From Planctomycetota bacterium (GTDB taxonomy: Bacteria; Planctomycetota; J058; JAJDCP01): a stretch of DNA of 64,000 nt. Below, piece by piece: positions 39,106-50,100 of the stretch. A program made the translations under genes and the position numbers. How positions within the stretch are numbered: the first letter of the stretch is position 1; each line of letters begins with the position of its first letter. The notes under the pieces are model-generated. The model made no database searches. It was given only the letters and a program-made list of their open reading frames with translations, and was not told the DNA's origin. The stretch is from the NCBI GenBank assembly GCA_029260765.1, contig JAJDCP010000060.1:104438-168437 (forward strand). The letters run 5' to 3'.

Positions 39106-40935
39106 ATGACACGAGCACGATTCTTCCGTCCCCTCGAATCCGGCAGGCGAGACCTGGTGTGGCTCGTGGCCCTCGCCAGCATCGCCTGCGCGGGCTGCGG
39201 CGGCGGCGGCGGTTCCGGTAGCTCTGGCGGGGCAGGAAACACCCCCAACACCGGCAACACAGGCCAGGACGCCACCTTTGCCAGCCCGGCCTCGACGGCC
39301 CGCTTTCTCACCCAGGCGAGCTTCGGTCCGACCGAAGCGCAGGTCTCCGCGCTCACCGGTGGCAGCGCCTCGGCCTGGCTACAGGACCAGCTCAACCGGC
39401 CCGCGAGCCGACATCTCCCCCTGATCGTGCAGTACCTGACGATCCCGCTGGGCGACGCCGCCCCGTTCGCATCGACCTTCAGCTTCTGGGTCCATGCGGT
39501 CGGAGCAGAGGACCAGTTGCGCCAGCGGATGGCCTTTGCCCTGTCGGAGATCATGGTGGTCTCGGACAATGTGGGCGCCCTGTTCAATTACCCCCTGGCC
39601 AAAGGCTACTACCAGGACTTGCTGACGCTCCACGCGCTGGGAAACTACCGTGACCTGCTCGAGGACGTCACCTACTCCCCAGCGATGGCCTATTACCTGA
39701 CCTATCTCCAGAATCAGAAGGGGGATGCGTTGACAGGTCGGGTGCCCGACGAGAACTATGCGCGCGAGCTGCTGCAGCTGTTCTGCATCGGCACGGTGCT
39801 GCTCCATCCGGACGGGTCGCAGGTGCTCGATGCCAGCGGGCAGCCCGTGGAAACCTATACGAACGACGACATCACGGGCCTGGCCCGCGTGTTTACCGGG
39901 CTCAGCCTCGAGGGGCCTGATTTTTTCAGCAACTTCATGGCCAACCCCAGCGTCCAGCCTTCGCCCTATGTGCGACCCCTGAAGATTTTTCCAGCCTTCC
40001 ATTCGGCGTTGGAGAAGAGCTTTCTGGGCACCACGATCGCTGCGAACACGGGCGCGGCGCAGACCATTGAGCTGGCACTCGACGCGATCTTCGCCCATCC
40101 CAACCTGCCGCCTTTTGTGAGCCGTCAACTGATCCAGCGTTTCGTGACCAGCAATCCGAGCCCGGGATACATACAGAGGGTGGCCGGCGCGTTCGCCTCA
40201 GGTTCCTTCATCCTCCCTGACGGCAGCACCGTCGGCCTCGGCAGGCGGGGTGATCTGGCGGCCACCATCGCCAGCATTCTGTTCGACAGCGAGGCGCGCA
40301 GCGACAGCAGCCGCAGCCAGCCGTCCTTCGGCAAGTTGCGCGAACCGATCATCCGCTTCACGGGCTGGGCACGGGCCTTTTCGGCGCGCGACCTGACCCC
40401 CGAGTACATCTACGCATTGTGGGGAACCCAGAGCCCTGCTGCGCTCGCCCAGCATCCCTACCGCGCCCCCTCGGTGTTCAATTTCTTTCGGCCTGGCTAC
40501 GTGGCTCCGGGCACGCGGACTGCCGCGGCCGGCTTGACCATGCCTGAGCTGCAGATCGTCAACGCCACCAGCACACCCGGCTACATCAACTTCATGACCT
40601 GGTTCGTCAGCGGTGGCGGTGAGAACACCGACGTGTCCGCACTCCAGGATGGCTTCAACGATGCCGGCATTCCTCTCGATGCGCAGGATGCCCTGACCAG
40701 CTTCGTGCCCGACTACAGCGCCGAGCTCGTGTTGGCGGGGAACCCGACGGCGCTGGTCGAACGGCTCGATCAGCTGCTGACCTATGGCACCATGTCGGCG
40801 GAAACCAAACTGGGGATCGAGGCAGCCATCGCTGCGATTCCCCTGCAAGCCACCGGCTTCGATGGCGCGGAGTTGCGGGTCCAGACCGCGGTGCTGATGG
40901 CCCTGACCAGTCCTGATTATCTCGTGCAACGCTGA
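39106..40935 (+). CDS. DUF1800 family lipoprotein
   Basis: The ATG at 39106 follows AAAGGAG. The leader ends ACAGC, giving a probable lipoprotein, and is followed by a Gly/Ser/Asn/Thr linker. The DUF1800 body shows ARFLTQASFGPTEAQVSAL, RMAFALSEIMVVSDN, DENYARELLQLFCIG and TGLARVFTGLSL, ending LMALTSPDYLVQR. At 609 residues it is larger than the copy at 30178 and, unlike it, is lipid-anchored. It forms an operon with the DUF1501 gene 18 nt downstream. Confidence 0.92.
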   Translation: MTRARFFRPLESGRRDLVWLVALASIACAGCGGGGGSGSSGGAGNTPNTGNTGQDATFASPASTARFLTQASFGPTEAQVSALTGGSASAWLQDQLNRPASRHLPLIVQYLTIPLGDAAPFASTFSFWVHAVGAEDQLRQRMAFALSEIMVVSDNVGALFNYPLAKGYYQDLLTLHALGNYRDLLEDVTYSPAMAYYLTYLQNQKGDALTGRVPDENYARELLQLFCIGTVLLHPDGSQVLDASGQPVETYTNDDITGLARVFTGLSLEGPDFFSNFMANPSVQPSPYVRPLKIFPAFHSALEKSFLGTTIAANTGAAQTIELALDAIFAHPNLPPFVSRQLIQRFVTSNPSPGYIQRVAGAFASGSFILPDGSTVGLGRRGDLAATIASILFDSEARSDSSRSQPSFGKLREPIIRFTGWARAFSARDLTPEYIYALWGTQSPAALAQHPYRAPSVFNFFRPGYVAPGTRTAAAGLTMPELQIVNATSTPGYINFMTWFVSGGGENTDVSALQDGFNDAGIPLDAQDALTSFVPDYSAELVLAGNPTALVERLDQLLTYGTMSAETKLGIEAAIAAIPLQATGFDGAELRVQTAVLMALTSPDYLVQR

Positions 40936-40953
40936 GCCCTGGGGAGCCTTATC

Positions 40954-42339
40954 ATGAAGATGCATCGCCGCCAATTCCTGCGCAATCTGGCCACGGGCGC
41001 CGCGACTTTCGGCAGTCTGGGGACCGCGCTGTCGCTGTTTGGCGCACGGACCGCCCACGCCGCGGACGTCTCCGGCTACAAAGCCCTGGTGTGCGTGTTC
41101 CTGCTCGGAGGCATGGACAACCACGACACCTTGATTCCCTATGACACTCTCTCCTTCGGCAGCTGGGCTCAGATCCGCGCCGGGCTGCTGGCGCAATACG
41201 GGGGAAATCGAGCGCGCACGGCGCTCTTGCCGCTGACACCCTCCAATGCTGGTGACTTTGGCGGCCGGGAGTTCGCGCTACCGCCCGAAATGCCCGCCTT
41301 GCACGCGCTGTTCCAGCAAGGAGATGCCGCGCTCGTCGGCAACGTGGGGCCACTGCTGCAGCCGCTGGACCGGGCGCAGTTCCTGGCGGGGGCGGTGCCT
41401 GTGCCCACCCGGCTGTTTTCCCACAATGATCAGCAAGCCACCTGGATGTCCGGTTTCCCCGAGGGCGCCACGCTCGGCTGGGGCGGCTTGTTCGCCGATG
41501 CGGCGCTGGCAGGCGCGGCCAATGGCGCGCCCGAGTTTTCCGTCATCACCAGCGGAGGCAACGAGCTGTTCTTGACCGGGCAGACCGCCATTCCCTATCA
41601 GGTCGACATCGACGGCGCCAATGAGATCGCCTTGCTCGAGTTGTTCAACGGAAGCCCGGTCGAGGCGCCGCTGCGTGCGCACTTCAGGGCCGAAGGATTC
41701 AACCGCAGCCACCTTCTGGAGCAGGACATGGCGGATGCGCTACGCACGTCCTTCGATGCCAACGAGGCCTTCAACCAAGCGCGCGCAGCGGCTCCGCCCT
41801 TGCCGGGAGTCTTTCCCTCGACGGGTCTGGGCAGCCAGTTGCAGGCTGTGGCCGAGACCATCGCGCTGCGGAACACGCTGGCGATGCGCCGCCAGGTCTT
41901 CATCGTGGCTGTCGGGGGATTCGACACGCACTCCGGGCAGGCGGGCACCCTGCCGCTGCTGCACAGCCAGATCGACGGGGCCGTCAGCGCCTTCTACCAG
42001 ACCATGCAAGGGTTGGGAGTGGGGTCGGATGTGACGCTCTTTACGGCTTCAGACTTCGGCCGCACCCTGGCCATCAACGGAGACGGCACGGACCATGGCT
42101 GGGCCAGCCACCACTTCGTGGTCGGGGGATCGGTAGCCGGCGGACAGATCTACGGGGCGGTTCCCGAAGCCGTGCTGGGACACAACCAGGACGCCGGCGG
42201 CGGCCGTCTGATCCCCTCGGTCGCGGTCGAGGAGCTGGCCGCCCCGCTCGGCAGCTGGTTCGGCCTCAATGCCTCCGAGGTCGCCGCCGCGCTGCCACGG
42301 TTGGCCGGTTTCGCGCGTCCTGCGTTGACTTTTGTCTGA
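40954..42339 (+). CDS. DUF1501 family protein with twin-arginine leader (second copy)
   Basis: HRRQFLRNLATGAATFG is a twin-arginine signal with an AHAA cleavage site. The 461-residue body has ALVCVFLLGGMDNHDTLIPY, FSHNDQQATWMSG, VGGFDTHSGQ and FTASDFGRTLAINGDGTDHG, the DUF1501 signature. It is clearly diverged from the copy at 31785. GGGGAG precedes the ATG by 7 nt. The pair is probably exported together; activity is not known. Confidence 0.94.
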   Translation: MKMHRRQFLRNLATGAATFGSLGTALSLFGARTAHAADVSGYKALVCVFLLGGMDNHDTLIPYDTLSFGSWAQIRAGLLAQYGGNRARTALLPLTPSNAGDFGGREFALPPEMPALHALFQQGDAALVGNVGPLLQPLDRAQFLAGAVPVPTRLFSHNDQQATWMSGFPEGATLGWGGLFADAALAGAANGAPEFSVITSGGNELFLTGQTAIPYQVDIDGANEIALLELFNGSPVEAPLRAHFRAEGFNRSHLLEQDMADALRTSFDANEAFNQARAAAPPLPGVFPSTGLGSQLQAVAETIALRNTLAMRRQVFIVAVGGFDTHSGQAGTLPLLHSQIDGAVSAFYQTMQGLGVGSDVTLFTASDFGRTLAINGDGTDHGWASHHFVVGGSVAGGQIYGAVPEAVLGHNQDAGGGRLIPSVAVEELAAPLGSWFGLNASEVAAALPRLAGFARPALTFV

Positions 42340-42353
42340 GCGCTCCGGAGGAT

Positions 42354-42385
42354 TTCAGCTTGCGTTCAGCCCTGGCTGCTACGCT
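42354..42385 (+). promoter_or_regulatory. OmpR-type direct repeat and -10 before the PepSY operon
   Basis: TTCAGC occurs at 42354-42359 and again at 42365-42370, with 5 nt between, the 11-base spacing used by OmpR/PmrA-type response regulators. A TACGCT -10 candidate lies at 42380-42385 and the ATG at 42415. The regulator encoded two genes downstream is of this family, which suggests autoregulation. Confidence 0.45.
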
Positions 42386-42414
42386 GGGGAGATCGCATCT
42401 GAAAGGAGAATGTC

Positions 42415-43074
<660 letters not shown>

Positions 43075-43095
43075 TCGCCTCCTTGGAGTCCTGCC

Positions 43096-43761
43096 ATGGC
43101 GCGTTTGCTGATCGTCGAAGATGAGGTCGCCCTGGCCTCCGCTCTGGCCCGCGGGCTGCGGGAAGAGAGCTACAGCGTCGATGTCTGCCATGACGGTGAG
43201 GAAGGACTCTGGGCAGCGCTCGGGAAGGAAATCGAGCTCGTCATCCTCGATCTGCAGCTTCCCCGCCTGCCAGGTCTGGAGCTTTGCCGCCGGCTGCGGC
43301 AGGCGGGCCGCAAGGTCCCCGTTCTGATGCTGACCGCGCGCGACACGACCGCCGACGTGGTCGCGGGCCTGGATGCCGGGGCGCACGACTATCTGAAGAA
43401 GCCTTTCGCCTTCGACGAGTTGCTGGCACGGATCCGCGCCCTGCTGCGCTTGCATACGCCGGCTTGCGGTGCTGAGCTCGAATTCGGGGATCTGCGTCTG
43501 AACCTGGCGGCTCGGCGTGTCTTCCGCGCCGGCACCGAGCTGAGCTTGACCGTCAAAGAGCTGCAGATCCTCGAATGCCTGGCGCTGCATGCCGGACAGG
43601 TCGTTTCCCGCGACCGCCTGGCAGAGACCGCCTGGGAACGTGACTGCCTGCCCGATTCCAACGTCATCGAGGTGTACATCCGCAATCTGCGGCGTAAGCT
43701 CGGTGCAGCGCGCATCCGGACGCTGCGCGGGGCGGGCTACATGCTGGCGGAGCAGGTGTGA
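43096..43761 (+). CDS. OmpR/PhoB-family response regulator
   Basis: The 221 residues form a receiver domain (1-115) with phospho-acceptor Asp52, Thr80 and Lys102 in YLKKPF, and a winged-helix domain (about 125-220) ending NVIEVYIRNLRRKLG and IRTLRGAGYML. The sequence is closest in pattern to the PmrA/QseB group. It sits between the PepSY gene and its histidine kinase, whose GTG start overlaps this stop (GTGA). TTGGAG lies 7 nt before the ATG. Confidence 0.96.
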   Translation: MARLLIVEDEVALASALARGLREESYSVDVCHDGEEGLWAALGKEIELVILDLQLPRLPGLELCRRLRQAGRKVPVLMLTARDTTADVVAGLDAGAHDYLKKPFAFDELLARIRALLRLHTPACGAELEFGDLRLNLAARRVFRAGTELSLTVKELQILECLALHAGQVVSRDRLAETAWERDCLPDSNVIEVYIRNLRRKLGAARIRTLRGAGYMLAEQV

Positions 43762-45200
43762 GAAGGCTGTCGCTGCGCGCTCGCATCGCCCTCTGGTTCG
43801 TGGTGTTGACCGCGTGTCTACTCTGCGCTTTCGCGGCAACCCTGATCTGGGTTGTGCGCGGGCAGGCCTACATCTCTCTGGACAGGCTGCTCCGCGCGCG
43901 CGCGCAAGCCTGCGCACAGCTGGTGGAATGGGACGAGGGGGAGCTGGAGCTCGAGGCCGGTCCCGAAGAGCCCTTCCTACGCATCAAGGGCGCCGGCGAT
44001 GGCCCGCTGCTGTTCCAGTCTTCCGCGCCGAGCGCCTGGCAACCTCCGGCGCTGCCAGGCTTCTCCAGCCTCGAGTTGGCGGATGGTCAGGTCCTGCGGA
44101 TGCACCACGGGATCTATCCGCCGCGCCAGGAGCATCCCGAGCCTGGGGCTCCCCAGCTGGAGGTCTGCATCGGGACCAGCGAGCAGGCTGTCCACACCCA
44201 GGTGCGCAGGCTCCTGGTGGGTCTGGGCCTGGTGTCTCCCGTGCTGTTGTTGCTGACCGTGGCGTGCGGCCGCTTCCTCGCCGGCCGTATCGCGGCTTCG
44301 CTGGCCCGCCTGGCTGGCGCGGCACAAGAAATCGACGCGCGAGCGCGCGAGCACCGGCTTCCCTTGTCGGGGCGGGACGACGAGATCGATCGACTGGCGG
44401 GCACCCTCAACAGGGCGTTCGACAGGCTCGAGGCCGCATTTGCGCGCCAGACCCGCTTCACAGCAGACGCAGCCCATGAGCTGAAGACGCCCCTCAGTGT
44501 GATCCGCAGTCAGGCAGAGATCGCTCTGCGCCGTGAGCGCCCGCCGGAAGACTACCGAGCAGCCCTGGAAGCGATCTTACAAGCCACCATCCGGCAGGCC
44601 GACACCCTCGATGGGCTGCTTCTGCTCGCGCGGGCGGACGCTGGCCAGCTTGCCAGTCAGGCCAGCAACCTGCAGCCCGCCGCGTTGGCTGCGGAGTTGC
44701 AGTCCTGCTATGAGCCTCTGCTCCAGAAGCGCGGAGGGGCGCTGCAGCTCGACTGCCAGCCCGGGTTGTGGGTTCGTGGGGACGCGCGGCAGCTACGGCT
44801 GCTGCTCGACAATCTACTCTCCAACGCCGTGCGGCACAGCCAGGGAGCCGTGAAGATCGGGCTGCGCGTGCGTGCTGCCGAGGGAGGCGTCTGTCTCGAG
44901 GTAGAAGACGACGGGCCCGGGATTCCTCTCGCGGACCAGGCGCAGCTGTTTGAGCGTTTCACGCGTGTCGATTGCGCGCGCTCTCGCCAGACGGGAGGGT
45001 CCGGCCTGGGCCTGTCGCTGGTCCGGGCCATCGCCGAGCAGCACGGCGGGCGGGTGCGGCTCGAGAGCCAGCCGGGCGCGGGCGCGTGCTTCACCGTCTG
45101 GCTGCCCCGCACGGCGCCTCCAACCGACCGGTCAGACTGCAAGAACGCGCAAGCTGAGGAAGTTCCTGAAGGTCCTCCAGAGGAGTCATTAAGAGGTTGA
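43758..45200 (+). CDS. Sensor histidine kinase of the PepSY operon
   Basis: The 480-residue protein has two transmembrane helices (about 8-32 and 152-173) flanking a periplasmic sensor segment of some 115 residues with many acidic positions (WDEGELELEAGPEEP). A HAMP linker leads to HisKA with His240 in DAAHELKTPLSVI, and the ATPase domain shows LLDNLLSNAVRHS, DDGPGIP and GGSGLGLSLVRAI. The GTG start overlaps the regulator stop, so the pair is coupled. Together with the PepSY protein it probably forms one envelope-sensing unit. Confidence 0.95.
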   Translation: MRRLSLRARIALWFVVLTACLLCAFAATLIWVVRGQAYISLDRLLRARAQACAQLVEWDEGELELEAGPEEPFLRIKGAGDGPLLFQSSAPSAWQPPALPGFSSLELADGQVLRMHHGIYPPRQEHPEPGAPQLEVCIGTSEQAVHTQVRRLLVGLGLVSPVLLLLTVACGRFLAGRIAASLARLAGAAQEIDARAREHRLPLSGRDDEIDRLAGTLNRAFDRLEAAFARQTRFTADAAHELKTPLSVIRSQAEIALRRERPPEDYRAALEAILQATIRQADTLDGLLLLARADAGQLASQASNLQPAALAAELQSCYEPLLQKRGGALQLDCQPGLWVRGDARQLRLLLDNLLSNAVRHSQGAVKIGLRVRAAEGGVCLEVEDDGPGIPLADQAQLFERFTRVDCARSRQTGGSGLGLSLVRAIAEQHGGRVRLESQPGAGACFTVWLPRTAPPTDRSDCKNAQAEEVPEGPPEESLRG

Positions 45201-45217
45201 TCTGCTGGGCCAGGCCT

Positions 45218-45940
45218 CTACAACAAGCCCTGCGCGAACCAGCCCCCAGCGGCGCCCGCTGCAAGCCCAAGCAGTGCGCCCAGGAAGAAGAGGCGCTTTT
45301 TCCAGGTGCGGCCCTTCTGTACCAGGGTGTACAGGGTCTTGGTCTCTTTCTCCGCGCTCTCGGCCCGAATCTCCAGCCCAGCCAACTCGTCGGCGGCCAG
45401 ATCGAGGGCCTTCTGCAATTGCTGGTTCTGGCCCTGCAGCATCGGGTCAGCCTGCCGGGGCATGCTCAACTTGCGCTGCGCAGCCTCAAGCTCGGCCTGG
45501 GTGGCCAGACGGGCAGCCTCGCTCGACGTGCGCGCGGCTTCGCCGGCTTCGAAGGCGCGGCGTTGCGCGGCAAGTTGCTGTTGCAAGCGGGTCAGTTGCT
45601 GCTGCAACCTGCTCCGCTGCTCTGTGTCCGCAGGCCGTTCCTCCGGTTGCGCAGCCGAGGCCATCTTCTGTTCGACCTCGCGGCGCACCATACGCTCGGC
45701 CTTGAGCATGCGGCGCAGGCTCTGCAGCTCACCGCGCATCGCCTGGGTCTGACCATTCGCATTCCGCAGCTGCGTTTCGAGTTGATCTACGCGTTCTGGC
45801 GGCGCATTCTTCAACCCTCCCGCCTGCGCGGATGGGGCTTCCTGAGGAGCAGAGGCGCCGCCCGCGGGCTCTATGTGGGGGAGGCGTTCACTGTCCGAGG
45901 CGTCCGGGGTCGAGTGGTCGTCGATGAGGGCGGTTGCCAT
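45218..45940 (-). CDS. Coiled-coil protein with C-terminal membrane anchor
   Basis: The 240 residues have a disordered start, then a long coiled coil (about 48-205, for example LETQLRNANGQTQAMRGELQ and LQQQLTRLQQQLAAQRRAF) and one transmembrane helix at the end (FFLGALLGLAAGAAGGWFAQ). The coil should lie in the cytoplasm. No family is recognised. The gene converges with the histidine kinase, 17 nt between stops. GGGAG lies upstream of the ATG. Confidence 0.7.
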   Translation of the reverse strand: MATALIDDHSTPDASDSERLPHIEPAGGASAPQEAPSAQAGGLKNAPPERVDQLETQLRNANGQTQAMRGELQSLRRMLKAERMVRREVEQKMASAAQPEERPADTEQRSRLQQQLTRLQQQLAAQRRAFEAGEAARTSSEAARLATQAELEAAQRKLSMPRQADPMLQGQNQQLQKALDLAADELAGLEIRAESAEKETKTLYTLVQKGRTWKKRLFFLGALLGLAAGAAGGWFAQGLL

Positions 45941-46068
45941 AGCAGGATCTCCCGGGGTTTCGCTCCCTGAGTGTAACTTCTCGGCGGCTGGCCGGGTCCG
46001 AAATTCCCGCCGCAGGCGTCTGTCTGAGCGTTACACTGCCCAGAGCTGGGAAGATGGGGGGGGATGAC

Positions 46069-46920
46069 ATGCCGGGGCGCCTGCTGGGAATCGGGCTCTT
46101 GCTGACAGGTCTTGTGGCTGCGGACGAGGGCATCCCCCTGCGGGCCGTGAGTTTCAACATTCGCGTGGGAATGGATTTTGAGCCGGGGCGGAGCTGGCGG
46201 GAGCGGCGCGATCCGGTCGCCGAAGTGCTGCGCGCAGCCATGCCGGACATCATCGGCTTGCAGGAAGATCTCTCGATCCAGGCCGACGACGTGCGCGCCG
46301 CCCTGCCCGAGTACGGCGCGGTCGGACGGGGTAATTTCCTGACCCCGGGGATGGGAGCCCTCAATTCGATCCTGTACCGAAAGGACCGCTGCGAGCTGGT
46401 CGACTGGGGTGTGTTCTGGCTGTCTGAGACACCCGAAGAACCGGGCTCGCTGAGCTGGGGCCACAGCTTTCCGCGCTCAGTTGTCTGGTGCGAGCTGCTG
46501 CTGCAGCCCGAGGGGCGCCGTCTGCGGGTGTACAACACCCACCTTCCCCACGCCCATCCAGAGGCTCGCCTGCGCTGCGCTGCATTTCTCCAAGCGCGCA
46601 TCGCCGAGGATCGTGCCGAGAGCGGTCTGGCCTGTATCGTTCTTGGTGACCTGAACGCTCTGCCGGGCTCTGCGCCGCTGCAGGCGCTGTTGGCCGATGA
46701 CGAGGTCCTGGTCGATGCCTTCGAGGTCGCGGACGAGGCGGCCCATGGGGGAACCTACCACGCGTTCACGGAGCAGCCGATCTACGACGAGCGCATCGAC
46801 TATCTGCTGGTCAGCCCCGAGTTTCGCGTGCTGCGCACCGAAATCCTGCGTGAGAGCCCGCAGGGGATCCAGCCGTCGGACCACTTTCCTGTTCTGGCAG
46901 ATCTATGTTTGTGCCCGTGA
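46069..46920 (+). CDS. Secreted endonuclease/exonuclease/phosphatase family protein
   Basis: A signal peptide (MPGRLLGIGLLLTGLVA) is followed by a DNase I-like fold: AVSFNIRVGMD, IIGLQEDL with the metal-binding Glu, NSILYRKD, VYNTHLPHA, VLGDLNALPGS and the closing IDYLLVS and PSDHFPVLADL. All catalytic elements (Glu, His, Asp-x-Asn, Asp-His) are present, so it should be an active phosphodiesterase or phosphatase; the substrate may be nucleic acid, phospholipid or sugar phosphate. I prefer the ATG at 46069, after GGGGGG; one at 46054 adds five residues. Confidence 0.92.
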   Translation: MPGRLLGIGLLLTGLVAADEGIPLRAVSFNIRVGMDFEPGRSWRERRDPVAEVLRAAMPDIIGLQEDLSIQADDVRAALPEYGAVGRGNFLTPGMGALNSILYRKDRCELVDWGVFWLSETPEEPGSLSWGHSFPRSVVWCELLLQPEGRRLRVYNTHLPHAHPEARLRCAAFLQARIAEDRAESGLACIVLGDLNALPGSAPLQALLADDEVLVDAFEVADEAAHGGTYHAFTEQPIYDERIDYLLVSPEFRVLRTEILRESPQGIQPSDHFPVLADLCLCP

Positions 46921-46947
46921 ATGAAGCGTGTGCCGGTCTGGATTCCC

Positions 46948-47073
46948 ATTTAGTGTCCTAAATGTTGGCTGATTGTAAGATTGCAACGTTTGGGCTTGCG
47001 TTGCGCTGTGTTTCGCAGCATGATTGAGAGTCAATGCATCGATCGATGGAACGCTCCCTCTCCGGGGGAGTGT
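46948..47073 (+). promoter_or_regulatory. Leader region of the giant surface protein
   Basis: ATTTAG (46948-46953) and CTAAAT (46958-46963) form a perfect dyad in AT-rich DNA that may be an operator. Further on, ACGCTCCC (47051-47058) pairs with GGGAGTGT (47066-47073) over 8 bp, including one G-U, a stable hairpin in the leader, 54 nt before the start codon. No known riboswitch class was recognised. Confidence 0.35.
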
Positions 47074-47126
47074 ACGGCTGCAGTTTCATGGCCAGAAGCT
47101 GCTGCCAACGGGGAAGGGAGTCGTTC

Positions 47127-50100
47127 ATGTTGCGCGGATTTGCCAAAGTCAGTTTTGCCGTGACCACGCTGGCGCTTCTCGCTGGGTGTGATCTCAGTGA
47201 AGAAGACGTCTTCGATCCACGCTTGTCGGGCACACTGTCGCCCGATCAGGCGTCATTGGTCGAGGCGGTGCCCGGGCAGCAGCCCACGCCTGTGATCCTG
47301 ACTTTCGAGATCGAGAGGCCGGCAGATCGCGAGCTGGGCTTCCAGGTGCACTCCACCGACCCCGACGCGGTGCTCCACGAGGGCAGCTTCAGGCTGGGCA
47401 AGGGCGAGAGCCAGTACTTGCTGAGCGTGCTGCCCAACCCCGCCGGCACCGACGACAAATTCGACTCGGACGTGATCATCTACGTGACGGGCCACGGAGT
47501 GCGTACCTCTGCGCTGCTGCATATCAGCTCGACCGATCCTGAGGCGGCGACCGTGACCCCAGGCTCGGTATCGCTGGCTGAGGCAGGGGCTCCCGTGACC
47601 CTGACCCTGACCCTGAGCGCCCCGGCGACCGAAGAAGTCACCTTGCTGATCGACAACCCCGCGATCGCGAGCCTGGTGGCCCCCGGATCCCTGACCCTGG
47701 CCGCCGGCGAGAGCTCTGTCGCCTTCTCCATCCAGGCCATTCCCGATGCAAACACCTTCGACGAGCAATTCTCCGTCAGCCTCCAACAGGTCAATGGCAC
47801 CGACCAGGCCGTCCCACTCGGCGCCAGTTTCGACGTCTCGATCGTCGATGATGACGATGTCGACGGGATCTCGACCGAAGGCAGCACTCCCAGCGTGACC
47901 TTCGCTGGTGCCGACACTGTCTGGGAAAACGGCATGCCGCGGCTCGACGATACGATCACCATCGTATTGAGTCCTGCCCCCGCGCAGTCCGTCGCCTTCC
48001 AGGTAGCGACTACCGATCCCGATGCACTCGAGATCCTCGATCTCAATGGCATGCACCGGGCGATCTTCACGGTGCCCGCCAATCCTGGCGGCGATTCTTC
48101 GACGGTGCGCTTTGTCTTGCGTGCGCGTCAAGATCCCGACCGGCACAACGAGCTCGCGACCTTCTACGCATTTTCCACTGAGGGTGGCGAGGATGCCAGC
48201 TCGTCGAACCCCCTCAGCGGCGGCTATGCGAACCTGTCTGTGGCGCGCAACATCCAGGTGATCGACGACGACCTGTTGACTATGACTCTCGTGCGCACGG
48301 ACATGGGCGACACCCTGTTTGTGACCGGAAACATCGCGGCCAACACGGCCAGTTACGACGTGGTGCTGAGCGGTGGCGTGGCGCCAGCGGGCGGTGTGCG
48401 GGTGATTGTCACCAGCAGCTCTCCCGCCCATGCGACCCCGGTTGACGGTAGCGGCGTCTTCGTCAGCGAGCTTGACATTCCTGCGGGCAGCACGACGGCG
48501 AGCTTTGGCGTTGTGCCCGCGCTGGTGCCGAGTGGGCTGCCTGTGCCCGTCAACATCACGGTGCAGGGGGTTCTTCCCAGCGGTGTTGTCGATGGAACCT
48601 TGATCGGACAGGACGGCTTCTACGTCGCCCACGCTGATGACGCGCTGCAGTTGCTGACTCTGACGTCGGCAGGCACAACGGTGCTCGAGGACGGGGCGGG
48701 GGCGGCGAGCCTGACGCTGGTCGCCACCCGCTCAGGCAATCTCAGTCTGGGGGCCGGCTTGTTCCAGATCTCTGTGAGCAATCCGGACAAGGTCTTCGTC
48801 AGTCCGAACCAGCTGGTCTTCGCCCCTGGGCAGACGGCCCAGTCGTTCACGGTCACCGCCCGCAGCGACGACGACTACGACGACCACTTTGTCATCGTTC
48901 AGGTCGGCGGAGTGCAGAGCGGCCAGGCAGTCACGGCTGCTTTTGAGATCGAGGTTCTCGACGACGACTCGACCCCCGAGCTCAGCTTTGCGGTGGGTGG
49001 GGTCGCAGCAGGTGGCGTGGTCCTGAGTGAAGGCGTCCCCGGCGACTCCGAAGAGGTCATCACCGTGCGCCTGACCGGTGGCTCGGGAGCGCTGGCAGCC
49101 ATCGTCAGCAGCTCAGACCCGGGCGCCGTCAGTGTCGACACGCAGACCTTGTTGTTCGCCATGCCGGGCGATTCGGCCAGCTTCACGGTGCGTGCCCAAC
49201 CGGATGCGGACTTCAACAACGAGAATGTCGAGATCCTGCTGTTGGCCAGCGTCGAAGGCGACGTGGTCGCCGCGGTTCTGCCGATTGAGGTCATCGAGGA
49301 TGAGGTTCCGTTGGTGGCAACCCTCAGCCCCGACGAGGCGACCGTGCTCGAAGGCGATTCGCTCGACATCGACATCACCTTGAACCAGCCCGTGCCCTCG
49401 ACTTTCGGGCCCCTGGTGCTGCAGCTGGAGTCGTCGAATCCGGCTCGGCTGCACCTCGAACCGACCAGCGTGACTTTGATCCCTGGTCAGAGCACCGTCA
49501 GCTTCCGCGTCTTCGCCGACTTTGTCGAAGGTGTACAGCTGCCAGCGCTGGTGCAGATCACGGCCAGCGGCGCGAACATCGGTCAGTTGGTGTTCGGCTC
49601 GGCCACCATTCAGGTCGCCGATCCCAATGTCCCGGCCAGCTTGTTCCTGGAAGTCGCCTCCGGTGCCACCACGTTGGTCGAAGAGGCCGATTCTGTCCAG
49701 GTGCGGGCACGCGTCGAAGGTCTTCCGGCCACGCATCTTCCGTTTGTGTTGGCGGTCTCTGTGGGCGATCCCGGCGCCATTGAGCCCGACGTCACGCTGT
49801 TGTCCTTCAGCGCGACCTCGACCGAAGAGCTGTTCTGGGTACGCACTGTGGGCGACCTCGACGTGCTTGACGAAGTCAGTCAGGTTGCCGTCGAGGGCTC
49901 CGTGCAGGGCACCTACCTGCTGGCGACCCTGCCGGTGGCCGTGCTCGACGAAGATGGCGCCGCGCGCCTGATCCTCGAGGTCGGGGGTGTTCCGGTCAGC
50001 GGAGTCGCGCTCGAAGAAGACGTCGATCCCACCCGGGCGGTGACGGCTCGCCTGATCGGTGGTGTCGGACCCCTGGCGGTAGGCATCACCAGCTCAGACC

